From positions 99,900-163,899 of the forward strand of contig NZ_JAFNME010000003.1 of the NCBI RefSeq assembly GCF_017368815.1: DNA of 64,000 nt, read 5' to 3'. Below the pieces are notes generated by a model. The model was given only the letters and a program-made list of their open reading frames with translations. It had not been told where the DNA came from and did not search any database. The translations under genes and the position numbers were made by a program. This DNA comes from Comamonas denitrificans (lineage in GTDB: Bacteria > Pseudomonadota > Gammaproteobacteria > Burkholderiales > Burkholderiaceae_C). How positions within the stretch are numbered: position 1 is the first letter of the stretch; each line of letters opens with the position of its first letter. Of this stretch, positions 28,629 to 36,624 are shown one piece after another.

Positions 28629-29639
28629 ATGCCAACCTTATCCAGTTCATCACCTCCTGCCGCCCCCCACGCTGCGCCTCCTGTGCCGCCACGCACGCCC
28701 CTCCTGTCGGGCCGCATGGCGGATCGTTTGTTTGCAGGCATGGCCTATGCTGCAGCACTGCTTACGCTGGGCCTGTTGCTGGCCATCATGGTGACCTTGT
28801 TGGTCGGGGCCTGGCCGGCCATCAGCCACTACGGGTTGGGGTTTTTCACCAGCAGTGTCTGGGACCCGGTGCAGGATGAGTACGGCGGCCTGGTCATGAT
28901 TTACGGCACCTTGGCCACCTCGTTGATTGCCTTGGTGATTGCGGTGCCGGTCAGTTTTGGCATTGCCCTGTTTTTGACGGAGCTGTCGCCCGCCTGGCTC
29001 AAGCGCCCCTTGGGCACGGCGGTGGAGCTGCTGGCGGCCGTGCCCTCCATCGTGTATGGCATGTGGGGCTTGATGGTGTTTGGCCCGGTGCTGGCGCAAT
29101 ATGTGCAGCAACCCCTGCAATCGTGGTTTGAGGGCGTGCCTTATCTGGAGGCTTTTGTCTCGGGCCCCCCGGTGGGCATTGGTATTTTGGCGGCCGGAAT
29201 TATTCTGGCCATCATGATCATCCCCTTCATCGCTTCGGTGATGCGCGATGTGTTTGAGGTGACCCCGGCGCTGCTCAAAGAGTCGGCCTACGGCCTGGGG
29301 GCCACCACCTGGGAGGTGGTCTGGAAGGTGGTGCTGCCGTACACCAAGACGGGGGTGCTGGGCGGCATCATGCTGGGCCTGGGCCGCGCGCTGGGCGAGA
29401 CCATGGCGGTGACCTTTGTGATTGGCAACATGAACCAGTTGAATTCGCTGTCGGTGTTTGAGGCGGCCAACAGCATCACCTCGGCCCTGGCCAACGAGTT
29501 TGCAGAGGCGGGCGAGGGCTTGCACCAGGCCTCTTTGATCTATCTGGGGCTGGCGCTGTTTTTTATCACCTTTGTGGTGCTGGCACTGTCCAAGCTGCTG
29601 CTAAGCCGCTTGCAAAAATCGGAAGGGGCAAAAACATGA
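28629..29639 (+). CDS. pstC: Phosphate ABC transporter permease PstC
   Basis: Inner-membrane permease subunit of the high-affinity Pst importer. 336 aa with a Pro-rich cytoplasmic N-terminus (about 30 residues) then six membrane segments. The EAA loop is [23 protein letters not shown] (about residues 217-239). Its stop overlaps the pstA start (ATGA), indicating translational coupling. Confidence 0.96.
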   Translation: MPTLSSSSPPAAPHAAPPVPPRTPLLSGRMADRLFAGMAYAAALLTLGLLLAIMVTLLVGAWPAISHYGLGFFTSSVWDPVQDEYGGLVMIYGTLATSLIALVIAVPVSFGIALFLTELSPAWLKRPLGTAVELLAAVPSIVYGMWGLMVFGPVLAQYVQQPLQSWFEGVPYLEAFVSGPPVGIGILAAGIILAIMIIPFIASVMRDVFEVTPALLKESAYGLGATTWEVVWKVVLPYTKTGVLGGIMLGLGRALGETMAVTFVIGNMNQLNSLSVFEAANSITSALANEFAEAGEGLHQASLIYLGLALFFITFVVLALSKLLLSRLQKSEGAKT

Positions 29640-30523
29640 GCACGACGACTTCCAGCAACCTGCTGCAGACGGCTGCGCAGGCCCAGGCACGCCAGGCCAA
29701 GTACCAGCAGCGCAAGCGCCTCAACCAGCTGGCCCTGACCTTGTCGATGGCCGCCATGCTGTTTGGCGTGTTCTGGCTGGTCTGGATTTTGTGGGAAACC
29801 ATTCGCCTGGGCGTGGGCGGTTTGAGCCTGGCCTTGTTTACCGAGATGACCCCGCCGCCCAACGATGCCGGGGGGCTGGCCAATGCCATTTTTGGCTCGT
29901 TGGTGTTGGTGGCCATGGCCACCTTGGTGGGCACGCCGATTGGTGTGCTGGCCGGGGTGTACCTGGCCGAATATGGCCGCCAAGGGGTGCTGGCCAGTAC
30001 CACGCGGTTTGTGAATGACATTTTGCTGTCGGCCCCGTCGATTGTGATTGGCCTGTTTGTGTACACCATGGTGGTGGCGCAATTTCGCAGCTTTTCGGCC
30101 TGGGCGGGCATTGTGGCGCTGGCGCTGATTGTGGTGCCGGTGGTCATTCGCACCACCGAGAACATGCTGATCTTGGTGCCTGCCAGCCTGCGCGAGGCGG
30201 CCTATGCCCTGGGCACGCCCAAGTGGAAAGTCATCATCATGGTGACCTTGCGGGCGGCCCGCGCCGGTGTGATCACCGGTGTGCTGCTGGCCGTGGCGCG
30301 GATTGCTGGCGAGACGGCGCCGCTGCTGTTTACGGCGCTGAACAACCAGTTCTGGAACTCTGACCTGAGCAAGCCCATGGCCAGCCTGCCGGTGACTATC
30401 TTCAAATTTGCCATGAGCCCCTACGAAAACTGGCAACAACTGGCCTGGGCCGGGGTGTTTTTGATCACGGTGGCGGTGTTGGCCCTGAATATCTTGGCGC
30501 GTTTCATTACCCGCCAAAAATAA
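29636..30523 (+). CDS. pstA: Phosphate ABC transporter permease PstA
   Basis: Partner permease of PstC. 295 aa, six predicted membrane segments after a basic N-terminus ([13 protein letters not shown]). Family block [22 protein letters not shown] and the EAA loop [22 protein letters not shown] at about residues 183-204. Starts within the pstC stop and is followed 21 bp later by pstB. Confidence 0.96.
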   Translation: MSTTTSSNLLQTAAQAQARQAKYQQRKRLNQLALTLSMAAMLFGVFWLVWILWETIRLGVGGLSLALFTEMTPPPNDAGGLANAIFGSLVLVAMATLVGTPIGVLAGVYLAEYGRQGVLASTTRFVNDILLSAPSIVIGLFVYTMVVAQFRSFSAWAGIVALALIVVPVVIRTTENMLILVPASLREAAYALGTPKWKVIIMVTLRAARAGVITGVLLAVARIAGETAPLLFTALNNQFWNSDLSKPMASLPVTIFKFAMSPYENWQQLAWAGVFLITVAVLALNILARFITRQK

Positions 30524-30544
30524 CGTGCGTTTTTTGAGAGAACT

Positions 30545-31336
30545 ATGACTGCAAGCACTCCTTCTGTTTCTCCCGTCCGCGGCAACGTCAAGATGGCGGT
30601 GCGTGACTTGAACTTTTACTACGGCAAGTTTCACGCGCTGAAAAACATCAATCTGGACATTCCAGAAAAAAAAGTCACCGCCTTTATCGGCCCCTCGGGC
30701 TGTGGCAAATCGACCTTGCTGCGCACCTTCAACCGCATGTTTGAGCTCTACCCCGAGCAGCGCGCCGAAGGGCAAATCCTGCTCGATGGCGATAACTTGC
30801 TCACCAGCAAACAAGATGTGGCGTTGATCCGTGCCAAGGTGGGCATGGTGTTCCAAAAGCCCACGCCATTTCCCATGTCCATTTACGACAACATCGCTTT
30901 TGGCGTGAAGCTGTTCGAGAATTTGAGCGCTTCCGAAATGGACGACCGCGTGGAATGGGCGCTGAAGAAAGCAGCCCTGTGGAAAGAGGTCAAAGACAAG
31001 CTGCAGCAAAGCGGCTCGGGCCTGTCCGGTGGTCAGCAGCAGCGCCTGTGCATTGCGCGGGGCATTGCCATCAAGCCCGAAGTGCTGCTGCTCGATGAGC
31101 CGTGCTCGGCGCTGGACCCGATCTCGACGGCCAAGATTGAAGAGTTGATTGCCGAGCTCAAAAACGACTACACCGTCGTCATCGTGACCCACAACATGCA
31201 GCAGGCCGCACGCTGCAGCGACTACACCGCCTACATGTACCTGGGCGACCTGATGGAGTTTGGCGAGACAGAGCAGATGTTCTTCAAACCCCAGCGCAAA
31301 GAGACCGAAGACTACATTACGGGCCGTTTCGGCTGA
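30545..31336 (+). CDS. pstB: Phosphate ABC transporter ATPase
   Basis: ATPase of the Pst importer, 263 aa. Walker [20 protein letters not shown], the Q loop in [18 protein letters not shown], signature [16 protein letters not shown], Walker [14 protein letters not shown], and the PstB-type tail [33 protein letters not shown] precedes the ATG. Followed 10 bp later by phoU. Confidence 0.97.
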   Translation: MTASTPSVSPVRGNVKMAVRDLNFYYGKFHALKNINLDIPEKKVTAFIGPSGCGKSTLLRTFNRMFELYPEQRAEGQILLDGDNLLTSKQDVALIRAKVGMVFQKPTPFPMSIYDNIAFGVKLFENLSASEMDDRVEWALKKAALWKEVKDKLQQSGSGLSGGQQQRLCIARGIAIKPEVLLLDEPCSALDPISTAKIEELIAELKNDYTVVIVTHNMQQAARCSDYTAYMYLGDLMEFGETEQMFFKPQRKETEDYITGRFG

Positions 31337-31346
31337 GGAGCACGCT

Positions 31347-32066
31347 ATGACAGAAAAACACCTTTCCAGCCAATTTGATGCCGAACTCAACCGCGTCTCG
31401 GCCCGCGTCATGGAACTGGGCGGGCTGGTCGAAGCGCAGCTGCGCACCGCCGTGCAGGCTTTGACCAGCTTCAGCACCGAGGCCGTCAATCAAGTGGTGG
31501 CTACCGAAAAGCGCGTGAATGCGCTGGAAGTGGAGATTGACCATGACCTGTCCACCATCATCGCGCGGCGTCAGCCCACGGCGCGGGACTTGCGCCTGCT
31601 GATTGCCTTCTCCAAAGCCACGGCCAACCTGGAGCGCATGGGCGATGAGGCCCACAAAATGGCCCGCATGGTGCAATCGATCATTGACAGCGGTACGGCG
31701 CTGCGGGCTTTGCCCTTTGGGGATTTGCGCGTGGCGGCAGAAATGGCCTCGGAGCTGCTGCGCAAAACGCTGGATGCATTTGCCCGACTGGACACCGGCG
31801 CAGCGCTGAGCATTTTGAAAGAGGACGATCGGATTGATACCGAGTTCGACAGCTTTGTGCGCACGCTCATCACGCACATGATGGAAGACCCGCGCAAAAT
31901 CTCTGCCAGCTTGGATTTGCTGTTTATGGCCAAGGCCATCGAGCGCATTGGCGACCACAGCAAAAATATCGCCGAGCAGGTGATTTACCTGGTCGAGGGC
32001 AAAGACGTGCGCCACCAAAGCGTGGAGCAGATTGTGTCCATGCTGCAAACACCCCCCCGCCCATGA
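31347..32066 (+). CDS. phoU: Phosphate signalling regulator PhoU
   Basis: Links Pst transport state to PhoR, keeping PhoB inactive when phosphate is plentiful. 239 aa from MTEKHLSSQFDAELNRVSARVMELGGLVE. Two tandem three-helix PhoU domains are seen, each with the metal-binding E/DxxxD pattern (ATANLERMGDEAHKMARM; AKAIERIGDHSKNIAEQVIYL). Starts 10 bp after pstB; its stop overlaps the phoB start by 4 bp. Confidence 0.96.
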   Translation: MTEKHLSSQFDAELNRVSARVMELGGLVEAQLRTAVQALTSFSTEAVNQVVATEKRVNALEVEIDHDLSTIIARRQPTARDLRLLIAFSKATANLERMGDEAHKMARMVQSIIDSGTALRALPFGDLRVAAEMASELLRKTLDAFARLDTGAALSILKEDDRIDTEFDSFVRTLITHMMEDPRKISASLDLLFMAKAIERIGDHSKNIAEQVIYLVEGKDVRHQSVEQIVSMLQTPPRP

Positions 32067-32764
32067 AGAAGCTGCCCCAGGTATTGATCGTGGAGGATGA
32101 ACCTGCGATCGCTGAACTGATTGCCATCAACCTGCGCCACCATGGTTTTACCCCCGTGTGCGCCGAAGACGGCCCCAAGGCCCAAACAGCGCTGGACGCG
32201 TGCGTGCCCGACTTGATCGTGCTGGACTGGATGCTGCCTGGCGGTAAAAGTGGCCTGGAGCTGGCCCGGCATTGGCGCAGCCAGCCGCGCACCAAGCAAG
32301 TGCCCATTCTGATGCTCACGGCCCGCAGCGATGAGCCGGACAAAATCGCCGGTCTGGATGCGGGGGCTGATGACTACATTACCAAGCCCTTTTCGGTGCA
32401 AGAGCTGCTGGCGCGCATCCGCGCCGTGCTGCGCCGGCGCGACCCGCTCAGCCTGGGGCAGGTGCTGCAGGTGGGGCAGCTGCGGATGGATGGTGCCACC
32501 CACCAGGTCAGCTACCAGGGCGAGGTGCTCAAGCTGGGGCCCATGGAGTTCAAATTGCTCAGCCACTTCATGCGCCACCCCGAGCGCGTACACAGCCGCA
32601 GCCAGTTGCTGGACCAGGTCTGGGGCGATGATGTGTATGTCGAAGAGCGCACGGTGGACGTTCACATCAAACGCCTGCGCCAAGCGTTGGGCAGTGGTGG
32701 CGGCGGCGGTGCCATGTTGCAAACGGTGCGCGGGGCGGGCTACCGCCTGAGCGCCGATCTGTGA
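32063..32764 (+). CDS. phoB: Phosphate regulon response regulator PhoB
   Basis: OmpR-family activator that binds Pho boxes. 233 aa. Receiver domain (3-120) has the acidic pair in VEDEPAI, the phospho-accepting Asp in IVLDWMLPGG, the conserved Thr/Ser in LMLTARSDEPDK and Lys in YITKPFSVQE. Winged-helix DNA-binding domain at about 133-230 with the recognition region VEERTVDVHIKRLRQAL. Overlaps phoU (ATGA) and phoR (1 bp). Candidate targets in this window are the three Pho boxes before pstS, ppk and ppx. Confidence 0.97.
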   Translation: MKKLPQVLIVEDEPAIAELIAINLRHHGFTPVCAEDGPKAQTALDACVPDLIVLDWMLPGGKSGLELARHWRSQPRTKQVPILMLTARSDEPDKIAGLDAGADDYITKPFSVQELLARIRAVLRRRDPLSLGQVLQVGQLRMDGATHQVSYQGEVLKLGPMEFKLLSHFMRHPERVHSRSQLLDQVWGDDVYVEERTVDVHIKRLRQALGSGGGGGAMLQTVRGAGYRLSADL

Positions 32765-34098
32765 TGGGCGTGCTGTGGCAGCGCTGGCTGCTGTTGCTGC
32801 TGGCGCAGGCAGCCGCTGGCAGCTTGGGCGGCTGGCTGGCCGGGTGGCCCGGTGCCCTGGTGGCCGTGCTGTTGGGCAGTTGGCTGTGGCTGTGGGCCGA
32901 TTGCTGGCAGGCCCACAAACTGCGGCGCTGGCTGCAATCGGGCAGCGTGGCCAATCTGCCGCCGCTGCGGGGGCTGTGGGCGGTGCTGGGGTCCTCGGCC
33001 CGGCGCTGGCTGCAGGCCAAAGAAAAATCTGTGCAGGCCGCCGAGGTGCGTGTGCAAGGCGTGCTGCATGCCTTTCATGCCAGCCCCAATGGGGTGATTT
33101 TGCTGGACGAGCAGGGCCAGATCGAGTGGTGCAACCGCATGGCGCAAACCCACTTTGGCCTGCAAGACCCGCGCGACCTGGGCCAAAAACTGGGGTACTT
33201 GGTGCGCGATCCGGCCCTGCTGGCGTATTGGCAAGCGCATGATTTCTCTGAGTCACTGAGCATGGACGGCAGCCAGGGCGCACGCCTGTCGGTACGCGTT
33301 TTTCCTTACGGCAAAGGCAAGCATTTGCTGCTGGCCCAGGATGTCACCGCACTGGAGCAGGCCGAGGCCATGCGCCGCGAATTTGTGGCCAACGTCTCGC
33401 ACGAAATTCGCACCCCGCTGACGGTGCTGATCGGTTTTGTCGAAACCCTGCAAACCCTGGAGCTGCCAGCCGAGCAGCGCCAGCGCTACCTGCACCTCAT
33501 GGGCCAGCAAGCGCAGCGCATGCACCATCTGGTGCAGGATTTGCTCACCCTCTCGCGCCTGGAAGGCAGCCCTTTGCCGGGGTACGACCAAGGGATGGCG
33601 GTGGCAGACATTCTGGAGCAATGCGAGGTCGAGGCCCGCGCCCTGTCGGCGCTGCTGGGCCAGGGCGGTCAAAGCGCACACCAGTTGGAATTTCCGCCCG
33701 CCCATGCCCCCGGCATGGACCAGCAACTGCTGGGCGCACCGGTCGAGCTGGTCAGCGCCTTCTCCAACCTCATCACCAACGCCCTGCGCTACACCCCCGC
33801 AGGCGGGCGGGTGCAAGTGCTGTGGCAGCCTCAGCCCGATGGCAGCGCCTGCCTGCAAGTGCGCGACAGTGGCCCCGGCATTGCCCCGGACCACCTGGCG
33901 CGGCTGACCGAGCGCTTCTACCGCATCGACCGCAGCCGCTCGCGCGAAACCGGTGGCACCGGCCTGGGCCTGGCCATCGTCAAACACGCCTTGCAACGCC
34001 ACGGGGCGCAGCTGCACATTGACAGCCAGCTGGGCCAAGGCAGCACCTTTACCGTGCATTTCCCGGCGCGGCGGGTTCAGGGAAAGCTTGAGAGCTGA
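32764..34098 (+). CDS. phoR: Phosphate regulon sensor histidine kinase PhoR
   Basis: Membrane histidine kinase for PhoB. Start at ATG 32764, overlapping the phoB stop by one base (a GTG three bases earlier is possible); 444 aa. N-terminal hydrophobic region (about 5-45) without a sizable periplasmic loop, as usual for PhoR, then a PAS domain (about 98-200). HisKA follows with the phospho-His in FVANVSHEIRTPLTVLIGF. HATPase has N box NLITNALRYTPAGG, G1 DSGPGIA and G2 GGTGLGLAIVKHAL. A 76-bp palindromic element begins 12 bp after the stop. Confidence 0.96.
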   Translation: MGVLWQRWLLLLLAQAAAGSLGGWLAGWPGALVAVLLGSWLWLWADCWQAHKLRRWLQSGSVANLPPLRGLWAVLGSSARRWLQAKEKSVQAAEVRVQGVLHAFHASPNGVILLDEQGQIEWCNRMAQTHFGLQDPRDLGQKLGYLVRDPALLAYWQAHDFSESLSMDGSQGARLSVRVFPYGKGKHLLLAQDVTALEQAEAMRREFVANVSHEIRTPLTVLIGFVETLQTLELPAEQRQRYLHLMGQQAQRMHHLVQDLLTLSRLEGSPLPGYDQGMAVADILEQCEVEARALSALLGQGGQSAHQLEFPPAHAPGMDQQLLGAPVELVSAFSNLITNALRYTPAGGRVQVLWQPQPDGSACLQVRDSGPGIAPDHLARLTERFYRIDRSRSRETGGTGLGLAIVKHALQRHGAQLHIDSQLGQGSTFTVHFPARRVQGKLES

Positions 34099-34110
34099 TA
34101 TCAATAGTAT

Positions 34111-34186
34111 TGCTGCATCCGCTTTTAAATCAATGATTTTTAGAATAAAAAATCTTTAAATCATTTATTTAAAAGCGGATGCAGCT
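34111..34186. repeat. 76-bp palindromic element A4 (after phoR)
   Basis: Begins TGCTGCATCCGCTTTTAAAT and ends with its reverse complement, ATTTAAAAGCGGATGCAGCT, with one mismatch in 20. Interior contains AATGATTT and AAATCATT. Starts 12 bp after the phoR stop and ends 28 bp before a Pho box. Confidence 0.9.
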
Positions 34187-34213
34187 ATATTTTTTATAAA
34201 TATTTGTTTTTCA

Positions 34214-34233
34214 ACGTCACGCATTTGTCACAC
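34214..34233 (+). promoter_or_regulatory. Pho box upstream of ppk
   Basis: Two GTCAC repeats at 34216-34220 and 34227-34231, spaced exactly 11 bp, within ACGTCACGCATTTGTCACA. About 47 bp before the ppk start. Weaker than the pstS box in the first CTGTCA half. Confidence 0.72.
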
Positions 34234-34279
34234 AGCGTCGGCAGACTGGCAGGCTTGTAACCACTGCTGCTGACCTTGT

Positions 34280-36538
34280 ATGACGCAAATGCTTTCTCTG
34301 GACGCTCACCCTGAGGTTGTCACCCCCGCTGCTGCCAGCGCCAATGGCGCACCCCCTGCGCCGGTGTTGCTGGCTGTGGATGCCAATGCCATTGTGCTGG
34401 CGGGGCCTGATCCGCACGCCCAGGCGCAAGAAGCCATTGCCCTGGCCGCTGAATTGGCGCACGCGGTGCCTGCGCCGCAAGTGGGCATGGGGCCAGCACT
34501 GCCGCTGCTGGACCGCGATTTGAGCATTCTGGCCTTCAACGAACGGGTGCTGAGCTGGGCTGAGCGCAAGGATGTGCCCCTGCTGGAACGTCTGCGTTAC
34601 CTGTGCATCGTCTCGTCCAACCTGGATGAGTGGTTTGAGGTGCGCAGCGCCCCGCATGTTGCGGTGGCCCAGACTGGCGAAGAGCGCGACAGTTACACCC
34701 GCACCCGCTTTGCGGCGCTGATGGACAAGGCGCAGGCGCTGGTGGCGCACCAATACCACATCTATAACCAGGCGCTGATTCCGGCCTTTCACACCCACGG
34801 CATCCGTTTGATTTCGCACGGTGAGCGCAATGCCGCCCAGCGCCGCTGGGTGCATGAATACTTTCTGCGCGAGGTGCAACCCCTGCTGGTGCCGGTGGGG
34901 TTGGATCCGTCCCACCCTTTCCCCCAGGTGGCGAACAAGGCGCTGAATTTCATCGTGCGCCTCGATGGTGTGGATGCCTTTGGCCGCGCCAATGAAGTGG
35001 CCATTGTGAAGGTGCCGCGCGCCTTGCCGCGCCTGATTCCCATGCCGCAGAAAATTGCGGGCAAACAGCGGCTGTTTGTCAGCATCTCCAGCATCGTGCG
35101 GGCGCATTTGGCCGAATTGTTTCCGGGCCGGGAGGTGACGGAGTTTTCCCAGTTTCGCGTGACGCGCAACTCGGATTTGGCGGTCGATGAGGAGGATGTG
35201 ATCAACCTGCGCATGGCCTTGCGCCAGGGTTTGCACCACCGCCACTACGGGCAGGCCGTGCGCCTGGAGGTATCGGCCTCGTGCTCGGCGGTCTTGGCCA
35301 ATGTGCTGCTGCAGCAGCATGGACTGCCGCAGCAGGCGCTGTTTCGCGTCAAAGGCCCGGTCAATCTGGTGCGCCAGATGCAGTTGATTGATTTGGTGGA
35401 CGATCCGGCCCTGCTGTTCTCCCCTTGGAAGCCGGCCTGGCCGCGCCAGCTGGTGGCGGGGCGCTCGGTGATGGAGCAGATGCGCAAGGGCGATGTGCTG
35501 ATTCACCAGCCGTTCGAGGATTTTGATGCCGTGCTGGAGCTGCTGCGCGAGGCGGTGAACGACCCGCAGGTGCTGGCCATCAAGCAGACCATTTACCGCA
35601 CCGGTTCCGACTCTGAAATCATGCGCCTGCTGGCCGAGGCCGTGGGCCGGGGCAAGGAGGTGCTGGCCGTGCTGGAGCTCAAGGCCCGTTTTGACGAAGA
35701 GGCCAACATCAATTGGGCCGAAAAGCTCGAGTCGCTGGGCGTGCAGGTGGTGTACGGCGTGGTGGGCTTGAAGACGCACGCCAAAATGCTGCTTATCACC
35801 CGCCGCGACAAGCGCACCGGCCAGCTGCAGCGCTATGGCCACCTGTCCACCGGCAACTACAACGCCCGCAGCGCCCGGCTTTATACCGACCTGAGTCATT
35901 TGACCTGCGATGCCGCCATCACCGAAGACATGGATGCGGTGTTCCGCCACCTTTCCAGCCACAACCGCTTGCCTACCTTGCAACAGTTGGTGATGGCCCC
36001 TTTTCACCTGCACAGCCACATGCTGGAGCGGATTGGCCAGGCCGCCAGCGCAGCCGCCAAGGGCAAGGATGCCCGGATTGTGCTGAAGATGAATGCGCTG
36101 ACCGATGAGGTGTTGATTGCCGCCCTGATTGATGCGGGTGCCCTGGGTGTGCAGATTGACCTGATCGTGCGCGGCGCTTGCATGTTGCCTGCGCAGGTGC
36201 CGGGCCGCACAGAGAATATCCGCGTGCGCTCGGTGATTGGTCGCTTTTTGGAGCACACCCGGGTTTTTTATTTTGCCTGGGGCACGCACGAGGAGGTGTA
36301 CCTGTCCAGCGCCGACTGGATGCACCGCAACATGCTGCGCCGTGTCGAGTTGGCTTGGCCGGTGCACCATCGCAAACTGCGCCAGCGCATCATCGACGAA
36401 TGCCTGGCCGACTACCTGCACGATGACCGCAATGCCTGGCAGCTGCAAAGCGATGGCCGTTACCAGCCCCCGATGCGCCCCAGCGCAGGCTTTGGCGCAC
36501 AGAATATGCTGATGAAAAACTACGGTGGCGCGGCCTAA
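34280..36538 (+). CDS. ppk1: Polyphosphate kinase 1
   Basis: Reversibly transfers ATP gamma-phosphate to polyphosphate. 752 aa, about 60 longer than E. coli PPK, the extra being an Ala/Pro-rich N-terminus before LPLLDRDLSILAFNERVL where homology begins; the start could be M1 or M4. Domains N, H, C1 and C2 are in order. The autophosphorylated His lies in GLKTHAKMLLITRR, and the second catalytic region is YGHLSTGNYNARSARLYTDLS. Preceded by a Pho box, fitting polyphosphate accumulation under PhoB control. A bidirectional terminator follows. Confidence 0.96.
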   Translation: MTQMLSLDAHPEVVTPAAASANGAPPAPVLLAVDANAIVLAGPDPHAQAQEAIALAAELAHAVPAPQVGMGPALPLLDRDLSILAFNERVLSWAERKDVPLLERLRYLCIVSSNLDEWFEVRSAPHVAVAQTGEERDSYTRTRFAALMDKAQALVAHQYHIYNQALIPAFHTHGIRLISHGERNAAQRRWVHEYFLREVQPLLVPVGLDPSHPFPQVANKALNFIVRLDGVDAFGRANEVAIVKVPRALPRLIPMPQKIAGKQRLFVSISSIVRAHLAELFPGREVTEFSQFRVTRNSDLAVDEEDVINLRMALRQGLHHRHYGQAVRLEVSASCSAVLANVLLQQHGLPQQALFRVKGPVNLVRQMQLIDLVDDPALLFSPWKPAWPRQLVAGRSVMEQMRKGDVLIHQPFEDFDAVLELLREAVNDPQVLAIKQTIYRTGSDSEIMRLLAEAVGRGKEVLAVLELKARFDEEANINWAEKLESLGVQVVYGVVGLKTHAKMLLITRRDKRTGQLQRYGHLSTGNYNARSARLYTDLSHLTCDAAITEDMDAVFRHLSSHNRLPTLQQLVMAPFHLHSHMLERIGQAASAAAKGKDARIVLKMNALTDEVLIAALIDAGALGVQIDLIVRGACMLPAQVPGRTENIRVRSVIGRFLEHTRVFYFAWGTHEEVYLSSADWMHRNMLRRVELAWPVHHRKLRQRIIDECLADYLHDDRNAWQLQSDGRYQPPMRPSAGFGAQNMLMKNYGGAA

Positions 36539-36558
36539 GGCTGAGGCAGCCAGCACAT

Positions 36559-36590
36559 AAAAAGCCCGGGGTGGATGCCCCGGGCTTTTT
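36559..36590. terminator. Bidirectional terminator between ppk and molybdoenzyme gene
   Basis: AAAAAGCCCGGGG - TGGAT - CCCCGGGCTTTTT-type stem of 12 bp with T-runs on both strands. Serves ppk on the plus strand and the convergent molybdoenzyme gene on the minus strand. Confidence 0.9.
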
Positions 36591-36624
36591 GTTGTGGTCA
36601 ATCTTTAGAGCCTATGCATGCGGA

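Noticed and set aside
34217..36601. 794-codon open frame antisense to ppk
   Set aside because: Same shadow effect; Gln/His-rich composition with no motif, overlaps the Pho box region and the terminator.
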